NCBI RefSeq assembly: GCF_039539345.1
Contig: NZ_BAABCY010000012.1
Coordinates: 1 to 64,000, forward strand
Origin: Snuella lapsa
GTDB taxonomy: Bacteria > Bacteroidota > Bacteroidia > Flavobacteriales > Flavobacteriaceae
Direction of reading: 5' to 3'
DNA length: 64,000 nucleotides
Position numbers and translations under genes: made by a program
Shown here: piece after piece, positions 42,947 through 52,609 of the stretch
Layout of the letters: each line of letters starts with the position of its first letter
Numbering within the stretch: the stretch's first letter is position 1
Notes under the pieces: generated by a model
Told to the model about the DNA's origin: nothing
The model's input: the letters and a program-made list of their open reading frames with translations, nothing else
Database searches by the model: none

Positions 42947-45400
42947 TTAACAAAGAATCCTTTCCCTGTTCGGATCATACACACACACGTCGTGGCGTTT
43001 ACACTTAATCCGTTTTCCAAAAGACTCTATTTCATATTCTTTGGTATCCAAATAAGCCTTGGGTACATAGGCATAAGCAATTGTTTTACCAAAGGTATGG
43101 GAGTATGCTCCCGATGTCACGATCTCAACAACTTTACCGTCGCAGTATAACGGCTCCGATCCGTAGATCTCGGTTTCTTCTTCCAGCTCAAAGAAGCACA
43201 TTTTAAAGCGCGGTCCTTCTGCTTTGATTTTAGCAAGTGCGTCTTTACCAATAAAATCTACTTGCTTTTTAAGGTGTACATTAAACCCTAATCCAGCACA
43301 ATAGGGGTCGTAATCGGCTGTGAGGTCTCCACTCCAATAGAAATAACCTTTTTCTACCCTACAACATTCCAAAGCACGATAACCAACATTGGTTATTCCA
43401 AATTCTTTTCCTGCTTCCATAAGTTTTTCATACACATAAGCGGTATATTCTACTGGTATATGCAGCTCCCATCCCAATTCGCCGTGATAACTTACACGTA
43501 ATGCCTGAACCGGAGCGGAGCCTATGTGTATTTGTTTGCAAGTACCAAACGGGAAGTCTTCATGCGATACATCATCAAACTTTGTTATTAATGTTTTCTC
43601 AAGCACCTTACGGGCATTGGGTCCACAAAGATTAAGTACGCCACGTGACGATGTACAATCATAGGCTACACAGGCTTCACCATCTTTTATATTCGTGTTG
43701 ATCCAATCCAAATCGTGGGCGGCAAACGAGGTACCAGTTATCATGTAGAAATGATCTTCGCCTAATCGAGCAATCGTAACATCACACTCAATACCGCCAT
43801 CTTTATTGCACATTTGAGTATAGGACAAGCTTCCTACCGGTTTATTCATATTACGGGTACATAAACGTTGTAACACCTGCAAGGCATCTTTACCCCGAAT
43901 TTCTATTTTACCAAATGAGGTCTGATCCAAAATAGCTACGTTCTCACGAATGGCTTTCACCTCGCGACCTACATGTTCATGCCAATGGGGTCTGCCCCAC
44001 GCCATCTCTTCTTTGGGTTCAACGCCTTCGGGTGCAAACCATAATGCACGTTCCCAACCTGTTTTCTCACCAAAACAAGCCCCTTGTGCTTTCAGTTTAT
44101 CATAAAGCGGACTGCGACGCAGGTTACGCTCCTGCTTATCTTGTTCATGAGGCCAAGCCAAAGTATAATGTTTAGGATAGTGCTCCCAGGTACGTGCTCC
44201 TACATATTTATCGGCGGTATAGTGAGGCGCTCCAAAACGTCGGATGTCCTCTGAATAAATATATAATTTGGGTCGACCATCCAATATCCACTCAGAAACG
44301 GCTTTACCTACTCCTCCTGCTCCAGCGATACCAAAACAGTTCATACCTGTAGCCAAAAAGAAGTTTGACACTTCAGGAGATGGCCCTAACAAATAATGTG
44401 AATCCGGGGTATATCCATCCGGTCCATTAATCATTTGGCGTACTTCGGCATTTTCAAGGATTGGTGTTCTTTCCAAACCAGGAATAAAAAGCTGTTCGAA
44501 CTGATCGTAATTAGGCTCAAAAAGCTGAGATACGAAATCCCAAGGCATATCGCCATGGTTATACAATATTGGAGCCAGCTCGAATCCTCCAAAAATTAAC
44601 CCACCGACTTCTGAACGGTAATATACGGCTTTGTCCGGATCGCGTGTAACAGGCAGATTACGTGGCACGCCTTCCATTTCTTTAGTCACCATATATTGGT
44701 GTTCCATAATGGCGATAGGCACATTAACTCCGGCCATTTGCCCAACACGTCGTGCCCACATACCAGCACAGTTCACAACGGTATCACATTTTACAATGCC
44801 TTTATTAGTAATAACGCCCGTGACTTTTCCATTTTCCTTTTCAAATCCTTCCACCATAGTGTTTCGGAATATACGTCCGCCATTGGCACGTGCTCCCCGA
44901 GCCAATGCCTGGGTTAGCATGGAGGGATCGGCATAGCCATCGGTCGCACAGTATACACCACCTACACATCCATCAAGTTGCATAATCGGAAACTTTTCCT
45001 GGCATTGTTCGGGTGTAAGTATTTCAACTTCCAAACCAAAGGATTTTCCTTGTGTGGCAATCTTGCGAAGTTCCATCATGCGTTCTTCTGAAGATGCCAA
45101 GCGGAGTGACCCTACTTCATTCCAACCAGCGGGTTGACCTGTAATTTCTTCCAGGCGGCGATACAGATCGGCAGAATATTGCACCAATCGTGTTACATTA
45201 CGTGATGAACGGAGTTGGCCAACCAAACCAGCCGCATGCCATGTGGCTCCATTGGTTAAATCATTTTTCTCAATTAATATCGCTTCAACACCACGCTCTG
45301 CAAGATGATAAAGCACACTCGTACCCACTACGCCACCGCCAACAATAACGATAGGTGCATAGTCGGGCAAATTAGATTTCGATGTAGTTTCTGTGCTCAT
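42947..45400 (-). CDS. FAD-dependent N-demethylating dehydrogenase (dimethylglycine/sarcosine dehydrogenase family)
   Basis: An 817-residue four-part enzyme: DAO-type FAD domain (about 15-380; IVIVGGGVVGTSVLYHLAER), FAO_M linker (about 383-440), a GcvT-like folate domain (about 450-700; ENVAILDQTSFGKIEIRGKD) and a GcvT C-terminal domain. NGATWHAAGLVGQ (about 50) contains the His that carries FAD covalently in dimethylglycine and sarcosine dehydrogenases. The enzyme should oxidise an N-methyl group and pass the C1 unit to tetrahydrofolate, with electrons going to the ETF encoded downstream. Dimethylglycine and sarcosine are the obvious substrates; N-methylated aminoethylphosphonate is a speculative alternative suggested by the nearby phosphonate genes. 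First gene of the operon, divergent from an XRE-cupin regulator. Confidence 0.88.
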   Translation of the reverse strand: MSTETTSKSNLPDYAPIVIVGGGVVGTSVLYHLAERGVEAILIEKNDLTNGATWHAAGLVGQLRSSRNVTRLVQYSADLYRRLEEITGQPAGWNEVGSLRLASSEERMMELRKIATQGKSFGLEVEILTPEQCQEKFPIMQLDGCVGGVYCATDGYADPSMLTQALARGARANGGRIFRNTMVEGFEKENGKVTGVITNKGIVKCDTVVNCAGMWARRVGQMAGVNVPIAIMEHQYMVTKEMEGVPRNLPVTRDPDKAVYYRSEVGGLIFGGFELAPILYNHGDMPWDFVSQLFEPNYDQFEQLFIPGLERTPILENAEVRQMINGPDGYTPDSHYLLGPSPEVSNFFLATGMNCFGIAGAGGVGKAVSEWILDGRPKLYIYSEDIRRFGAPHYTADKYVGARTWEHYPKHYTLAWPHEQDKQERNLRRSPLYDKLKAQGACFGEKTGWERALWFAPEGVEPKEEMAWGRPHWHEHVGREVKAIRENVAILDQTSFGKIEIRGKDALQVLQRLCTRNMNKPVGSLSYTQMCNKDGGIECDVTIARLGEDHFYMITGTSFAAHDLDWINTNIKDGEACVAYDCTSSRGVLNLCGPNARKVLEKTLITKFDDVSHEDFPFGTCKQIHIGSAPVQALRVSYHGELGWELHIPVEYTAYVYEKLMEAGKEFGITNVGYRALECCRVEKGYFYWSGDLTADYDPYCAGLGFNVHLKKQVDFIGKDALAKIKAEGPRFKMCFFELEEETEIYGSEPLYCDGKVVEIVTSGAYSHTFGKTIAYAYVPKAYLDTKEYEIESFGKRIKCKRHDVCVYDPNRERILC

Positions 45401-45449
45401 TAGTTAATTATTGTAATAGGATTTTGTTTGTCACTGAAACAACCATTAT

Positions 45450-45504
45450 GTTTAATATAGGTATAACAGTGTTTAATATAAGTCAAATATATAAAAGTAC
45501 TTTT
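45450..45504 (-). promoter_or_regulatory. Promoter and operator-like repeats of the demethylation operon
   Basis: On the minus strand TATATTTG (45484-45491) fits the -7 box TAnnTTTG; no TTG is found at the usual distance. Just downstream of it GTTTAATATA occurs twice (45450-45459 and 45471-45480), 21 bp apart, two helical turns. A palindrome AAAAGTACTTTT (45493-45504) lies on the upstream side. These are likely contact sites for the XRE-cupin protein encoded divergently. Confidence 0.5.
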
Positions 45505-45610
45505 ACATAAAAAACTTTTTTTAGTGCCTGAGTATAATTTTTTTTAGGGATATAAATTGACACCCAACTAATTGAAGTTTTCACTGACGTTTTAAAGTTG
45601 TACCTTGTGC

Positions 45611-45625
45611 GCATAAAATTTATGC
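45611..45625. promoter_or_regulatory. Inverted repeat before the XRE-cupin gene
   Basis: GCATAAA-A-TTTATGC, 7-bp arms around one base, 21 nt before the start codon at 45647. It may be an autoregulatory operator. It differs from the repeats on the dehydrogenase side. Confidence 0.4.
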
Positions 45626-45646
45626 AATAACATTTTAAAAAAAATA

Positions 45647-46207
45647 ATGGAAGACGTATTAATAAACCTTGGCAACCAAATTAAGAGGGTTCGCAAAGAA
45701 AAAAACATGAGCTTAAGAGAAGTTGCAAAAAGATCTGGAGTGAGTATTGGCTTAATATCTAAGATAGAAAACTACAGAACAACACCATCGCTTCCTGTAT
45801 TGCTAAAAATAATGCAATCTTTAGAAATAAACCTGTTAGAGCTCAATTTAAAACAATCTAAAGCAAAAAAATACATTCTTATCAGAAAAGGTAAAGGTAA
45901 AATTGAAGAGCGTGATGATTCAGAAGGTTTGGAATACACTTTTTTATTTTCAAATCATATACCCGAAAGCACCTTAAGAACATATCTCATTAAAATAAAT
46001 GATGGCGTATACAGAAAACCGGTTGCCGGGGATACTTATGAAATGGCTCATGTACTGCATGGCAAACTAGACTATATTCTTAACAAGGAAGTGGTAACCC
46101 TTAATGAGGGAGACACTATATTTTACGACGGCTTATTACCTTTGGGATGGAACACCAAATATGACACTAACGCAACTCTATTGAAAATGTACTGGATTAA
46201 ACGATAA
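45647..46207 (+). CDS. XRE-family regulator with cupin domain
   Basis: A 186-residue transcription factor with an XRE helix-turn-helix (about 8-62; MSLREVAKRSGVSIGLISKI) and a C-terminal cupin_2 domain (about 105-183; VAGDTYEMAHVLHGKLDYIL, then TLNEGDTIFYDGLLPLGW). This plan is common in regulators of amine, polyamine, betaine and amino-acid use, where the cupin binds the inducer or a metal. It is transcribed away from the demethylation operon across a 246-nt gap with several repeats, so it most likely controls that operon and itself. It is one of only three plus-strand genes in the window. The next gene is convergent, 78 nt away, with no clear terminator between them. Confidence 0.87.
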   Translation: MEDVLINLGNQIKRVRKEKNMSLREVAKRSGVSIGLISKIENYRTTPSLPVLLKIMQSLEINLLELNLKQSKAKKYILIRKGKGKIEERDDSEGLEYTFLFSNHIPESTLRTYLIKINDGVYRKPVAGDTYEMAHVLHGKLDYILNKEVVTLNEGDTIFYDGLLPLGWNTKYDTNATLLKMYWIKR

Positions 46208-46285
46208 TGCTTGGTTTAAGACAACCTGAAAAAATAAGTTTCTACCATACGAGTTGCGCATAACTGCAAGTGAAAGCTTTCGGAC

Positions 46286-49200
46286 TCACCTTACCAAGCT
46301 AAAATGTCCTTTATAAATTTTAACATCTCCGTTGGTCTTTACGAGTTCGGCGACGTACCAATAGTCGGAAGCAGGTAGTTTGGCTCCCCTAAACAATCCG
46401 TTCCAACTATTTTCCTTTGCATTAATTTGCTTTAGTAGTTTTCCATAGCGATCGTAAATAGACACTTTGGACGCATTGGTATAATCATAGCTTAATCCTA
46501 ATATTTGCCAGGTATCGTTATAACCATCGTCGTTAGGAGTGAAAAACTTTGGAAACCCTAAGATAAATAGCTCTATTTCTGTGATTCCACAGCCTTCTTT
46601 ACTTCTAACATACACTGTATGTGCTCCTGCTAATACATTATTGAAATATGGTTCGTCTTGATAAGGGCCAAATTCATCATCTAAAGCAAAATCATATCCT
46701 TTGCTCTCTACATTATTAATGGTTATACTGTTATTATTTGTATTCTCAACAATATCAATATCGTCTAGACTAGTTGTTGGTAATGTAGACTCTGAAACAT
46801 GTACTACTCTAGGCAATGAGGAACATCCCAAATTTGAAGTTGCGATTACCGTATAATCGTCTGGCACGGCTACAACAATTTGAGCTTGGACGCCTATCTC
46901 TTCTCCTGCACTGTTAGTCCACCTATAACTATAATCATTGGATTGTGCACTGTAAGTTTCTAATACAATTGATTGTACCAAATTGGTACAAACCACCCTG
47001 TCTTCATCTACTTCAAATTGAGGCAGTGGATTTACAACAAAATCCAGTTCAACCGAGGCATAACAATCTGAATTCAAAGGGTTAATTACGGTAGCGGTAA
47101 TGATCTGCGTAGGCGAAACAAAGGGGTTTGGCAATGGTGTCGGCAATACACTACCATCGGCACTGGTATAAACCACATCCATTCCTGATTGACCTCCTAA
47201 AATGGCTGATTGAATTGTAGAAGTATCAAATTCACCTAGCCCATCTGTTGTATCTACTCCATTATCACATAGTGGCGGTATAATAACAGGAAAAGCTTGT
47301 GGTTGTTGATCTACCGAAAAAGTTATTTGTGTTTCATCATAACAAGAAATGTTGTTATTGGTATTTGTAGCGGTGTTGGTTACCCTTGCTGTTATGGTCT
47401 GTGTTTCTGTTCGAAATATACTTGGAAAAGGACTTGAAATTGGATTGCCATTAAAATCCTGTAACGGATTGCCTGAAGTGTCAAAATACTCAACCAAAAC
47501 ATTAGTCTGTCCTTGCAATAAATCGGATTCTAAATTAGAGGTATCGAAGGGATAAGATATACTATCGTCTGTTGGATCGTCCTCGCATTGCACCGCAAAA
47601 ACCACAGGATGGGCAATTGGCAATGCTTCTACCGTTAACGTTACGTGATTCCCCAGCCCCAAACAAGCGTTTAAAACATTACTGTCTACACGCACATAAA
47701 TATCTTGTTGATTAGGGTAATCTTCATTTCTGTGGTTACTAATATCCGATATAGGGTTTATTTCCGTTAAAGCATCTACTTCATTGTTATAAAAACTAAC
47801 GGTAATATCCCCTCCGGAAAACAGAGCTTCTATTTGGGCTTTTGCATCACTAAAATCAAAAGTTACTATTCCATTGCGCTTATCACCATCAACTTGCTCA
47901 TCATCACAAACCACATATTGTAAGGCTTGAAAACTTGAAGGGATTTGCGACACGCCCACTACCAATTGTATCCTAGCTGCTTTGTAGCAACCAAAACTAT
48001 TTTCCAACCGCGCAAAAATTTCATTATCTGGGGAACTTAGATTTGGATTATTGGGATAATCCAAAAAATTTGTTATTCTATCTGTCAGCAATCCCGTTTG
48101 TACCTCGGCCAAAGTTTGATAATAGGTGATTTCCAATCCTGTTTCATTAGTTATAAGGATATTGGCCTCGGTTAAATTAAACAAAGTTTCTCCATCGGTA
48201 TCGTCATCACATTGCTCAAGGGTAACACCTGTTGCTAACAGTACTGGCGTAGGTAGTATCACTATATTAAATGATACATCGGTATAGCAATTTGTATTTG
48301 CATTGTTACTTATCCTCACAAATATCTCCTGCTGATTTAAAACGCTATTGCTATAGGTTCCTGGACTGACTATGGATATAGTTCTGGAGCTATCTTCAAA
48401 ATAGGCAAATGTATAATCTGATGCTAATCTACCATTCAATAATAGCGCTTCATGTTGCATGAGATTAAATGTAAAAACCCCATCATTATCATCGTCACAT
48501 CCTTCTAAATCAGGAATATCAGTTTGTGCCAATGGCGCAACTGTTTCGCTAACGGTTACATTTACGGGAGTTCGTACATCACTTTCACACCCCAATAAAG
48601 TTTGTGTCGCATAGTAAGTAGCGTTAACTAATGAATTTGTAGTATTTAAAGATACCCCGCCAATTGCATTTGCGTACCACTTAATGTCTGTTCCTGTTAC
48701 ACTAATATCGGCTATTGTTGCATTATCTATATCGCAAAAAAACTGATTTGGAATAGCTGTAGGTGATGCTGTGTTTTGTACTGTAGCGACAACGGGGGTT
48801 CGGGCATCTGAAACTCTCCAGCTACCATCAAAAGCTTCTGCATAAAAAGTTGTTGTAGCAGTTATTATAGGCGTGACAAAGGTTGTCCCAGTACCTAAAA
48901 AGTTGCCTCCACTTGGCGCATCGTACCAATTGATACTTCCTGTTGATGGCGTAGCTGTTAAAGTACCCGATCCATTAAAACATACAATATCTTCTGTAAC
49001 ATTTAACACTTCAGGTGTTGGCAAAACAGAAACCGTAACGGTTCCTTGATCGCATATATTAGGAAACTGCTTGTCGCATAACTCGTATACAATGGTATAA
49101 TCCCCAACTGGTGTGTTAGCTGTTAAATCTACAGTGCCATCATTGTTAAGCGTTATACTTCCGGTTGCATCTGGATTAACAATAGTCATTGATACATCAT

Positions 49201-50068
49201 TTAAAGTTACTGGGGTAGCATCTTTTGTATCGTTGTCCAATACATTTAAAAGGACTACTTCTCCTGTATCACCGTGAGCATCGGGCGCTTCATCATTATT
49301 AGCTTGAATATCTGGTGGTATAAGGCTACAGATATTGTCGTAGGTATCTTTTACATCTGCTGCTGTAGACCTGTTATCCGTAACATGGATATAGGCTATC
49401 TGCCCGTTAGTATCCTCATTTGGTGCTGGCGTACCTGGTAAATTGTCTCGTGCAAAAATGAGGCTGCTACTAAACTCATAATAATTACTTGAATCATTAT
49501 AGGTTGTCACCAAATTATCATTTACGTAAACATCAATAACATTTGTAGCGGCATTCCGTGTTAAGGTCAAGAATGTAAATTGCGAACTGCTGAAGACATT
49601 GGAAGCTATATTTCCTGTTGGATAAAAATTTAGGTTGGAACCATAGGCATATATACCATTGTCTGATTGTCCGTTGGAAAAATCAATTATCCGGTAATAT
49701 GTATTATTTACAACTTGATTAAACTTTATTATAATTGTAATGGTATAGTTACTAAAGTCATCTCCACTATGCCTTGTATATTTTAAGCCCGTTTTTTGTC
49801 TAAAATTATAGACACTTTTTCTTGCCGATGTACAAAAGGGCGACATGGCCACATTAGATGTATAAAAGTTTGAAGAAGCACTGGGATACCCAGAGTTTCC
49901 ATTTTCATTATAATCTACTTCAGACAGGTATTTTGAACCGGGCATATAATTAGCAGGATCGGAATTAACCAATTCTTCGTTTAAAAAGAAAAAATGATGA
50001 TCTGTTTGAGCATAAAGCAAACACCCTAAGAAAAAGACAAATACCACCAAGAATCTTTTTAAAACCAT
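46286..50068 (-). CDS. Large secreted T9SS protein with LamG-like and Ig-like repeats
   Basis: A 1260-residue protein with a Sec signal (LKRFLVVFVFFLGCLLYAQ) and a gliding-motility type B T9SS sorting domain at the C end (FPKFFTPNDDGYNDTWQILG through ASKVSIYDRYGKLLKQINAK), so it is exported through type IX secretion and fixed or released at the surface. Residues about 60-245 form a ConA/LamG-like sandwich (NYTITIIIKFNQVVNNTYY). The middle is a string of Ig-like and cadherin-like modules (VLDNDTKDATPVTLNDVSMT) plus repeated acidic units of the form LEQCDDDTDGETLFNLTEAN and LEGCDDDNDGVFTFNLMQHE. It lies last in the SusCD run and shares the LamG theme with two neighbours, suggesting a glycan-binding adhesin. 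Confidence 0.85.
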   Translation of the reverse strand: MVLKRFLVVFVFFLGCLLYAQTDHHFFFLNEELVNSDPANYMPGSKYLSEVDYNENGNSGYPSASSNFYTSNVAMSPFCTSARKSVYNFRQKTGLKYTRHSGDDFSNYTITIIIKFNQVVNNTYYRIIDFSNGQSDNGIYAYGSNLNFYPTGNIASNVFSSSQFTFLTLTRNAATNVIDVYVNDNLVTTYNDSSNYYEFSSSLIFARDNLPGTPAPNEDTNGQIAYIHVTDNRSTAADVKDTYDNICSLIPPDIQANNDEAPDAHGDTGEVVLLNVLDNDTKDATPVTLNDVSMTIVNPDATGSITLNNDGTVDLTANTPVGDYTIVYELCDKQFPNICDQGTVTVSVLPTPEVLNVTEDIVCFNGSGTLTATPSTGSINWYDAPSGGNFLGTGTTFVTPIITATTTFYAEAFDGSWRVSDARTPVVATVQNTASPTAIPNQFFCDIDNATIADISVTGTDIKWYANAIGGVSLNTTNSLVNATYYATQTLLGCESDVRTPVNVTVSETVAPLAQTDIPDLEGCDDDNDGVFTFNLMQHEALLLNGRLASDYTFAYFEDSSRTISIVSPGTYSNSVLNQQEIFVRISNNANTNCYTDVSFNIVILPTPVLLATGVTLEQCDDDTDGETLFNLTEANILITNETGLEITYYQTLAEVQTGLLTDRITNFLDYPNNPNLSSPDNEIFARLENSFGCYKAARIQLVVGVSQIPSSFQALQYVVCDDEQVDGDKRNGIVTFDFSDAKAQIEALFSGGDITVSFYNNEVDALTEINPISDISNHRNEDYPNQQDIYVRVDSNVLNACLGLGNHVTLTVEALPIAHPVVFAVQCEDDPTDDSISYPFDTSNLESDLLQGQTNVLVEYFDTSGNPLQDFNGNPISSPFPSIFRTETQTITARVTNTATNTNNNISCYDETQITFSVDQQPQAFPVIIPPLCDNGVDTTDGLGEFDTSTIQSAILGGQSGMDVVYTSADGSVLPTPLPNPFVSPTQIITATVINPLNSDCYASVELDFVVNPLPQFEVDEDRVVCTNLVQSIVLETYSAQSNDYSYRWTNSAGEEIGVQAQIVVAVPDDYTVIATSNLGCSSLPRVVHVSESTLPTTSLDDIDIVENTNNNSITINNVESKGYDFALDDEFGPYQDEPYFNNVLAGAHTVYVRSKEGCGITEIELFILGFPKFFTPNDDGYNDTWQILGLSYDYTNASKVSIYDRYGKLLKQINAKENSWNGLFRGAKLPASDYWYVAELVKTNGDVKIYKGHFSLVR

Positions 50069-50130
50069 AATCCGAAAATTGCTTTATACAATATCTTTTC
50101 TAAACCTAACTATATCTATTGGCAGATTTT

Positions 50131-50844
50131 TTAAATTGTAATTTCAACAGACCAGTTCGCTTTTTTATAAATATCTAAAACAACTCTTCCATTAAAACCT
50201 TCGTCTGTTCTAAATGTAACTTCAATTTGTTTATTTGGAAATTGTACATTCTTCATAATCATGTATGCGCCATCCCTTTCTACCAAACTTTTCCCAGAAT
50301 CTGATATATTTACTATACTTGGCATTATTTGCCTGCCGTTATATTTAAAGGATATTCTAATAACATTTATTTCTGGTGCTGTAATAATGCTAGGATTCTC
50401 TCTGGCAAATACATTTTTAATTTCCCTTTTCGATATGACGGCATAAGAATATTTGTATTCCCCTATATAACCCCCATTCTCAAAATAGCTATTTTGTATA
50501 GTAACTTCTCCTGAGACTTTATCCCTTAGGATTAACTTTCCTTTGCCATCCATTTTCCCTTTACTAAACTCTCCGGTATAAGTATTTCCATTTCCCCATT
50601 TGTAAGTACCGTCACCATGTGGCACCCCTTTTTTAAACATTCCTGTATAAGAATCTTCAATGCCATGAGCTTCACCCTTTCCGCTTGCTAAACCTTTTTT
50701 GCATTCTCCTGTATAACTTTTATTAATAGCTTCTAGTTTTACTACACAAGTTGATTGCGACAAACTGAATTGCATAAAAAGCAGGTTCAAAACAATTATT
50801 GGAAAAAGCGTTTTCATAAGTCTTAATATATTTTTATACCTCAT
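50131..50844 (-). CDS. MORN-repeat exported protein
   Basis: A 237-residue protein with a signal peptide (LFPIIVLNLLFMQFSLSQ); the ATG at 50844 lies 6 nt after the phosphodiesterase stop, while ATG 50817 would give a more usual signal length. Three to four MORN repeats occupy about 45-115 (YTGECKKGLASGKGEAHG, YTGMFKKGVPHGDGTYKWGN, YTGEFSKGKMDGKGKL). The C-terminal half (about 135-237) is a beta-rich domain with FKYNGRQIMPSIVNISDSG. MORN repeats act as protein- or lipid-binding beta-sheets; nothing shows a catalytic role. It is probably co-transcribed with the phosphodiesterase. Confidence 0.78.
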   Translation of the reverse strand: MRYKNILRLMKTLFPIIVLNLLFMQFSLSQSTCVVKLEAINKSYTGECKKGLASGKGEAHGIEDSYTGMFKKGVPHGDGTYKWGNGNTYTGEFSKGKMDGKGKLILRDKVSGEVTIQNSYFENGGYIGEYKYSYAVISKREIKNVFARENPSIITAPEINVIRISFKYNGRQIMPSIVNISDSGKSLVERDGAYMIMKNVQFPNKQIEVTFRTDEGFNGRVVLDIYKKANWSVEITI

Positions 50845-50852
50845 TTTCGAAA

Positions 50853-52511
50853 TTAATTAGGGCAATTTGTGTCGATTACAGAATTTCCCTCTAAGTTCCA
50901 ACCAGAGTCAATGTCTATGCACAAATGATTTAAAGCTGTAACCGCTACATCTACTGTTCTTGGGGTATTATCGTAATTCTTTATAGTTTCTACAGTACTA
51001 ACCTTAGCATCTTTCCATACTGTATTTGTCAATGTACCATCATATCCATTAGGACTTGAATCTATGATATCTGTTCCCGATCCTTCATTAAGTTTCCAAT
51101 GCAACAAAACATTGGCATATTTTGGATGGGTATTATCTAAAACTTTGCATTTCCATTCCTGAATTTCAGACTCTTCTAACAAACTATTGTATAGTCTAAC
51201 TTCTGCGACATATCCTTTGTACTTCCAATTAAAATTCCCATCTGCTCCTATGGTAAATGGTAAGTTGTTATCTATATTACCGATAGAAGCCATTGAGGCA
51301 CTGCCCTTTATTACACCGTCTACATAAACTTTAAGCAAACCATCCCTATCAAATGTCGCACTTAGTGTATGCCATTCATTGTCTGTTATTTCACCTGCAT
51401 TGACATCTACTCTATTTGTACCGTCCCCAACGTTCACTTTAAAATTTCCATTACTTGGCAAAAATGAAAATACAAAGCCTTTATTGTAACCACTAGCCCA
51501 GTTCTTTTTACCCAAAACACCAACATCTCCAGGTAAAGACGACCTTAGCCTACACTCAATAGAAAAGTCTTGATTTTCTCCAAAATTAAAATCCGTATTG
51601 TGAGGGACTTCGGCATAGGCATTATCAAACCATAACTCGGTATCACTATTTAAGCAGTTGTTTGCTGGTGGAATAGTTACTTGCTCTTCTGTCGCCTTAA
51701 TTTCCTTATTCGGAATAGTATCGCCACTTGCTATAACAAAAATGGTTCGTTCTTCGTCTGATGGCCCGCTATGTGATGTCCCTAAACCTCCATGATCTGT
51801 ACTCAACAGGATTAACCAATTTTCATTGTGGTAGTTATCTCTATTCTTTAAAACTGAAATCATAGTTCCTATTTGGGTATCTACCGTTTCAATCGCACTT
51901 ATGTAATTTGGGTTGTCTGGTGTAAAACCTGTGCTATGACCCGCAAAATCCACATTAGACAACTGAACGAACAATACTGTTGGATCATTATTGGTCAACT
52001 CATTTGCTACTGCATTTTTTACATCATCATCGGTATCTGAATTTATTACCACATCTGCTTGTAAGGATGCCATATAATCGTTTATGGGATTCCACTGAAC
52101 AATGGATACCGTTCTGTACCCTGGATTAGCTTGTTCTACATGTTTAAAAAAATGCGGGTACGCACCAAAGTTTGGGTCGGAATAGGAATTATTGGTTACG
52201 TTGTGCTTATCTTGCCACACACCACTTAACATTGAGGTCCATCCTGGACCACTACTTGTTGTAAATAAACAACGTGCGTCTAAAGAATAAGTAGCATTCG
52301 AAATTAGTGCATCTACATTTGGCGTATTAGCAACCATTAAACCATCTGGACGACAGCCATCAATGCCAATTATAAGCACTTTATTCTTAACCACTTCTGG
52401 TTCTGGATCCGGATCAGTGATTTCTTCGCTATTGGTCGATCCAGAACAACAAACAGTTATAAGGCAAACTGAGCTAATTAAAATAATATAGCCTATTTTT
52501 TTAATATTCAT
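50853..52511 (-). CDS. NPP/alkaline-phosphatase-superfamily phosphodiesterase with LamG domain
   Basis: A 552-residue lipoprotein (SVCLITVCCSGS). Residues about 40-295 are an alkaline-phosphatase-superfamily domain of the nucleotide pyrophosphatase/phosphodiesterase type: first metal Asp in VLIIGIDGCRPDGL, nucleophile region FTTSSGPGWTSMLSGVWQDK, metal ligands in LSNVDFAGHSTGF and LSTDHGGLGTSHSG. Residues about 305-460 form a LamG/ConA-like sandwich (NTDFNFGENQDFSIECRLRS), followed by a short tail with a second sandwich-like piece. It should cleave phosphodiester or phosphonate ester bonds at the cell surface. It follows the LamG lipoprotein in the SusCD run, which makes a phosphorylated or phosphonylated glycan or lipid headgroup a plausible target. 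Confidence 0.87.
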   Translation of the reverse strand: MNIKKIGYIILISSVCLITVCCSGSTNSEEITDPDPEPEVVKNKVLIIGIDGCRPDGLMVANTPNVDALISNATYSLDARCLFTTSSGPGWTSMLSGVWQDKHNVTNNSYSDPNFGAYPHFFKHVEQANPGYRTVSIVQWNPINDYMASLQADVVINSDTDDDVKNAVANELTNNDPTVLFVQLSNVDFAGHSTGFTPDNPNYISAIETVDTQIGTMISVLKNRDNYHNENWLILLSTDHGGLGTSHSGPSDEERTIFVIASGDTIPNKEIKATEEQVTIPPANNCLNSDTELWFDNAYAEVPHNTDFNFGENQDFSIECRLRSSLPGDVGVLGKKNWASGYNKGFVFSFLPSNGNFKVNVGDGTNRVDVNAGEITDNEWHTLSATFDRDGLLKVYVDGVIKGSASMASIGNIDNNLPFTIGADGNFNWKYKGYVAEVRLYNSLLEESEIQEWKCKVLDNTHPKYANVLLHWKLNEGSGTDIIDSSPNGYDGTLTNTVWKDAKVSTVETIKNYDNTPRTVDVAVTALNHLCIDIDSGWNLEGNSVIDTNCPN

Positions 52512-52609
52512 GATTGCATATATTATGGTAGAACACCCACCTTTAATAAGTAATTATTTAAAGATGGGTGTCATTGATTCAAAATTAACTACTACTTCAA
52601 AAAGTATTT

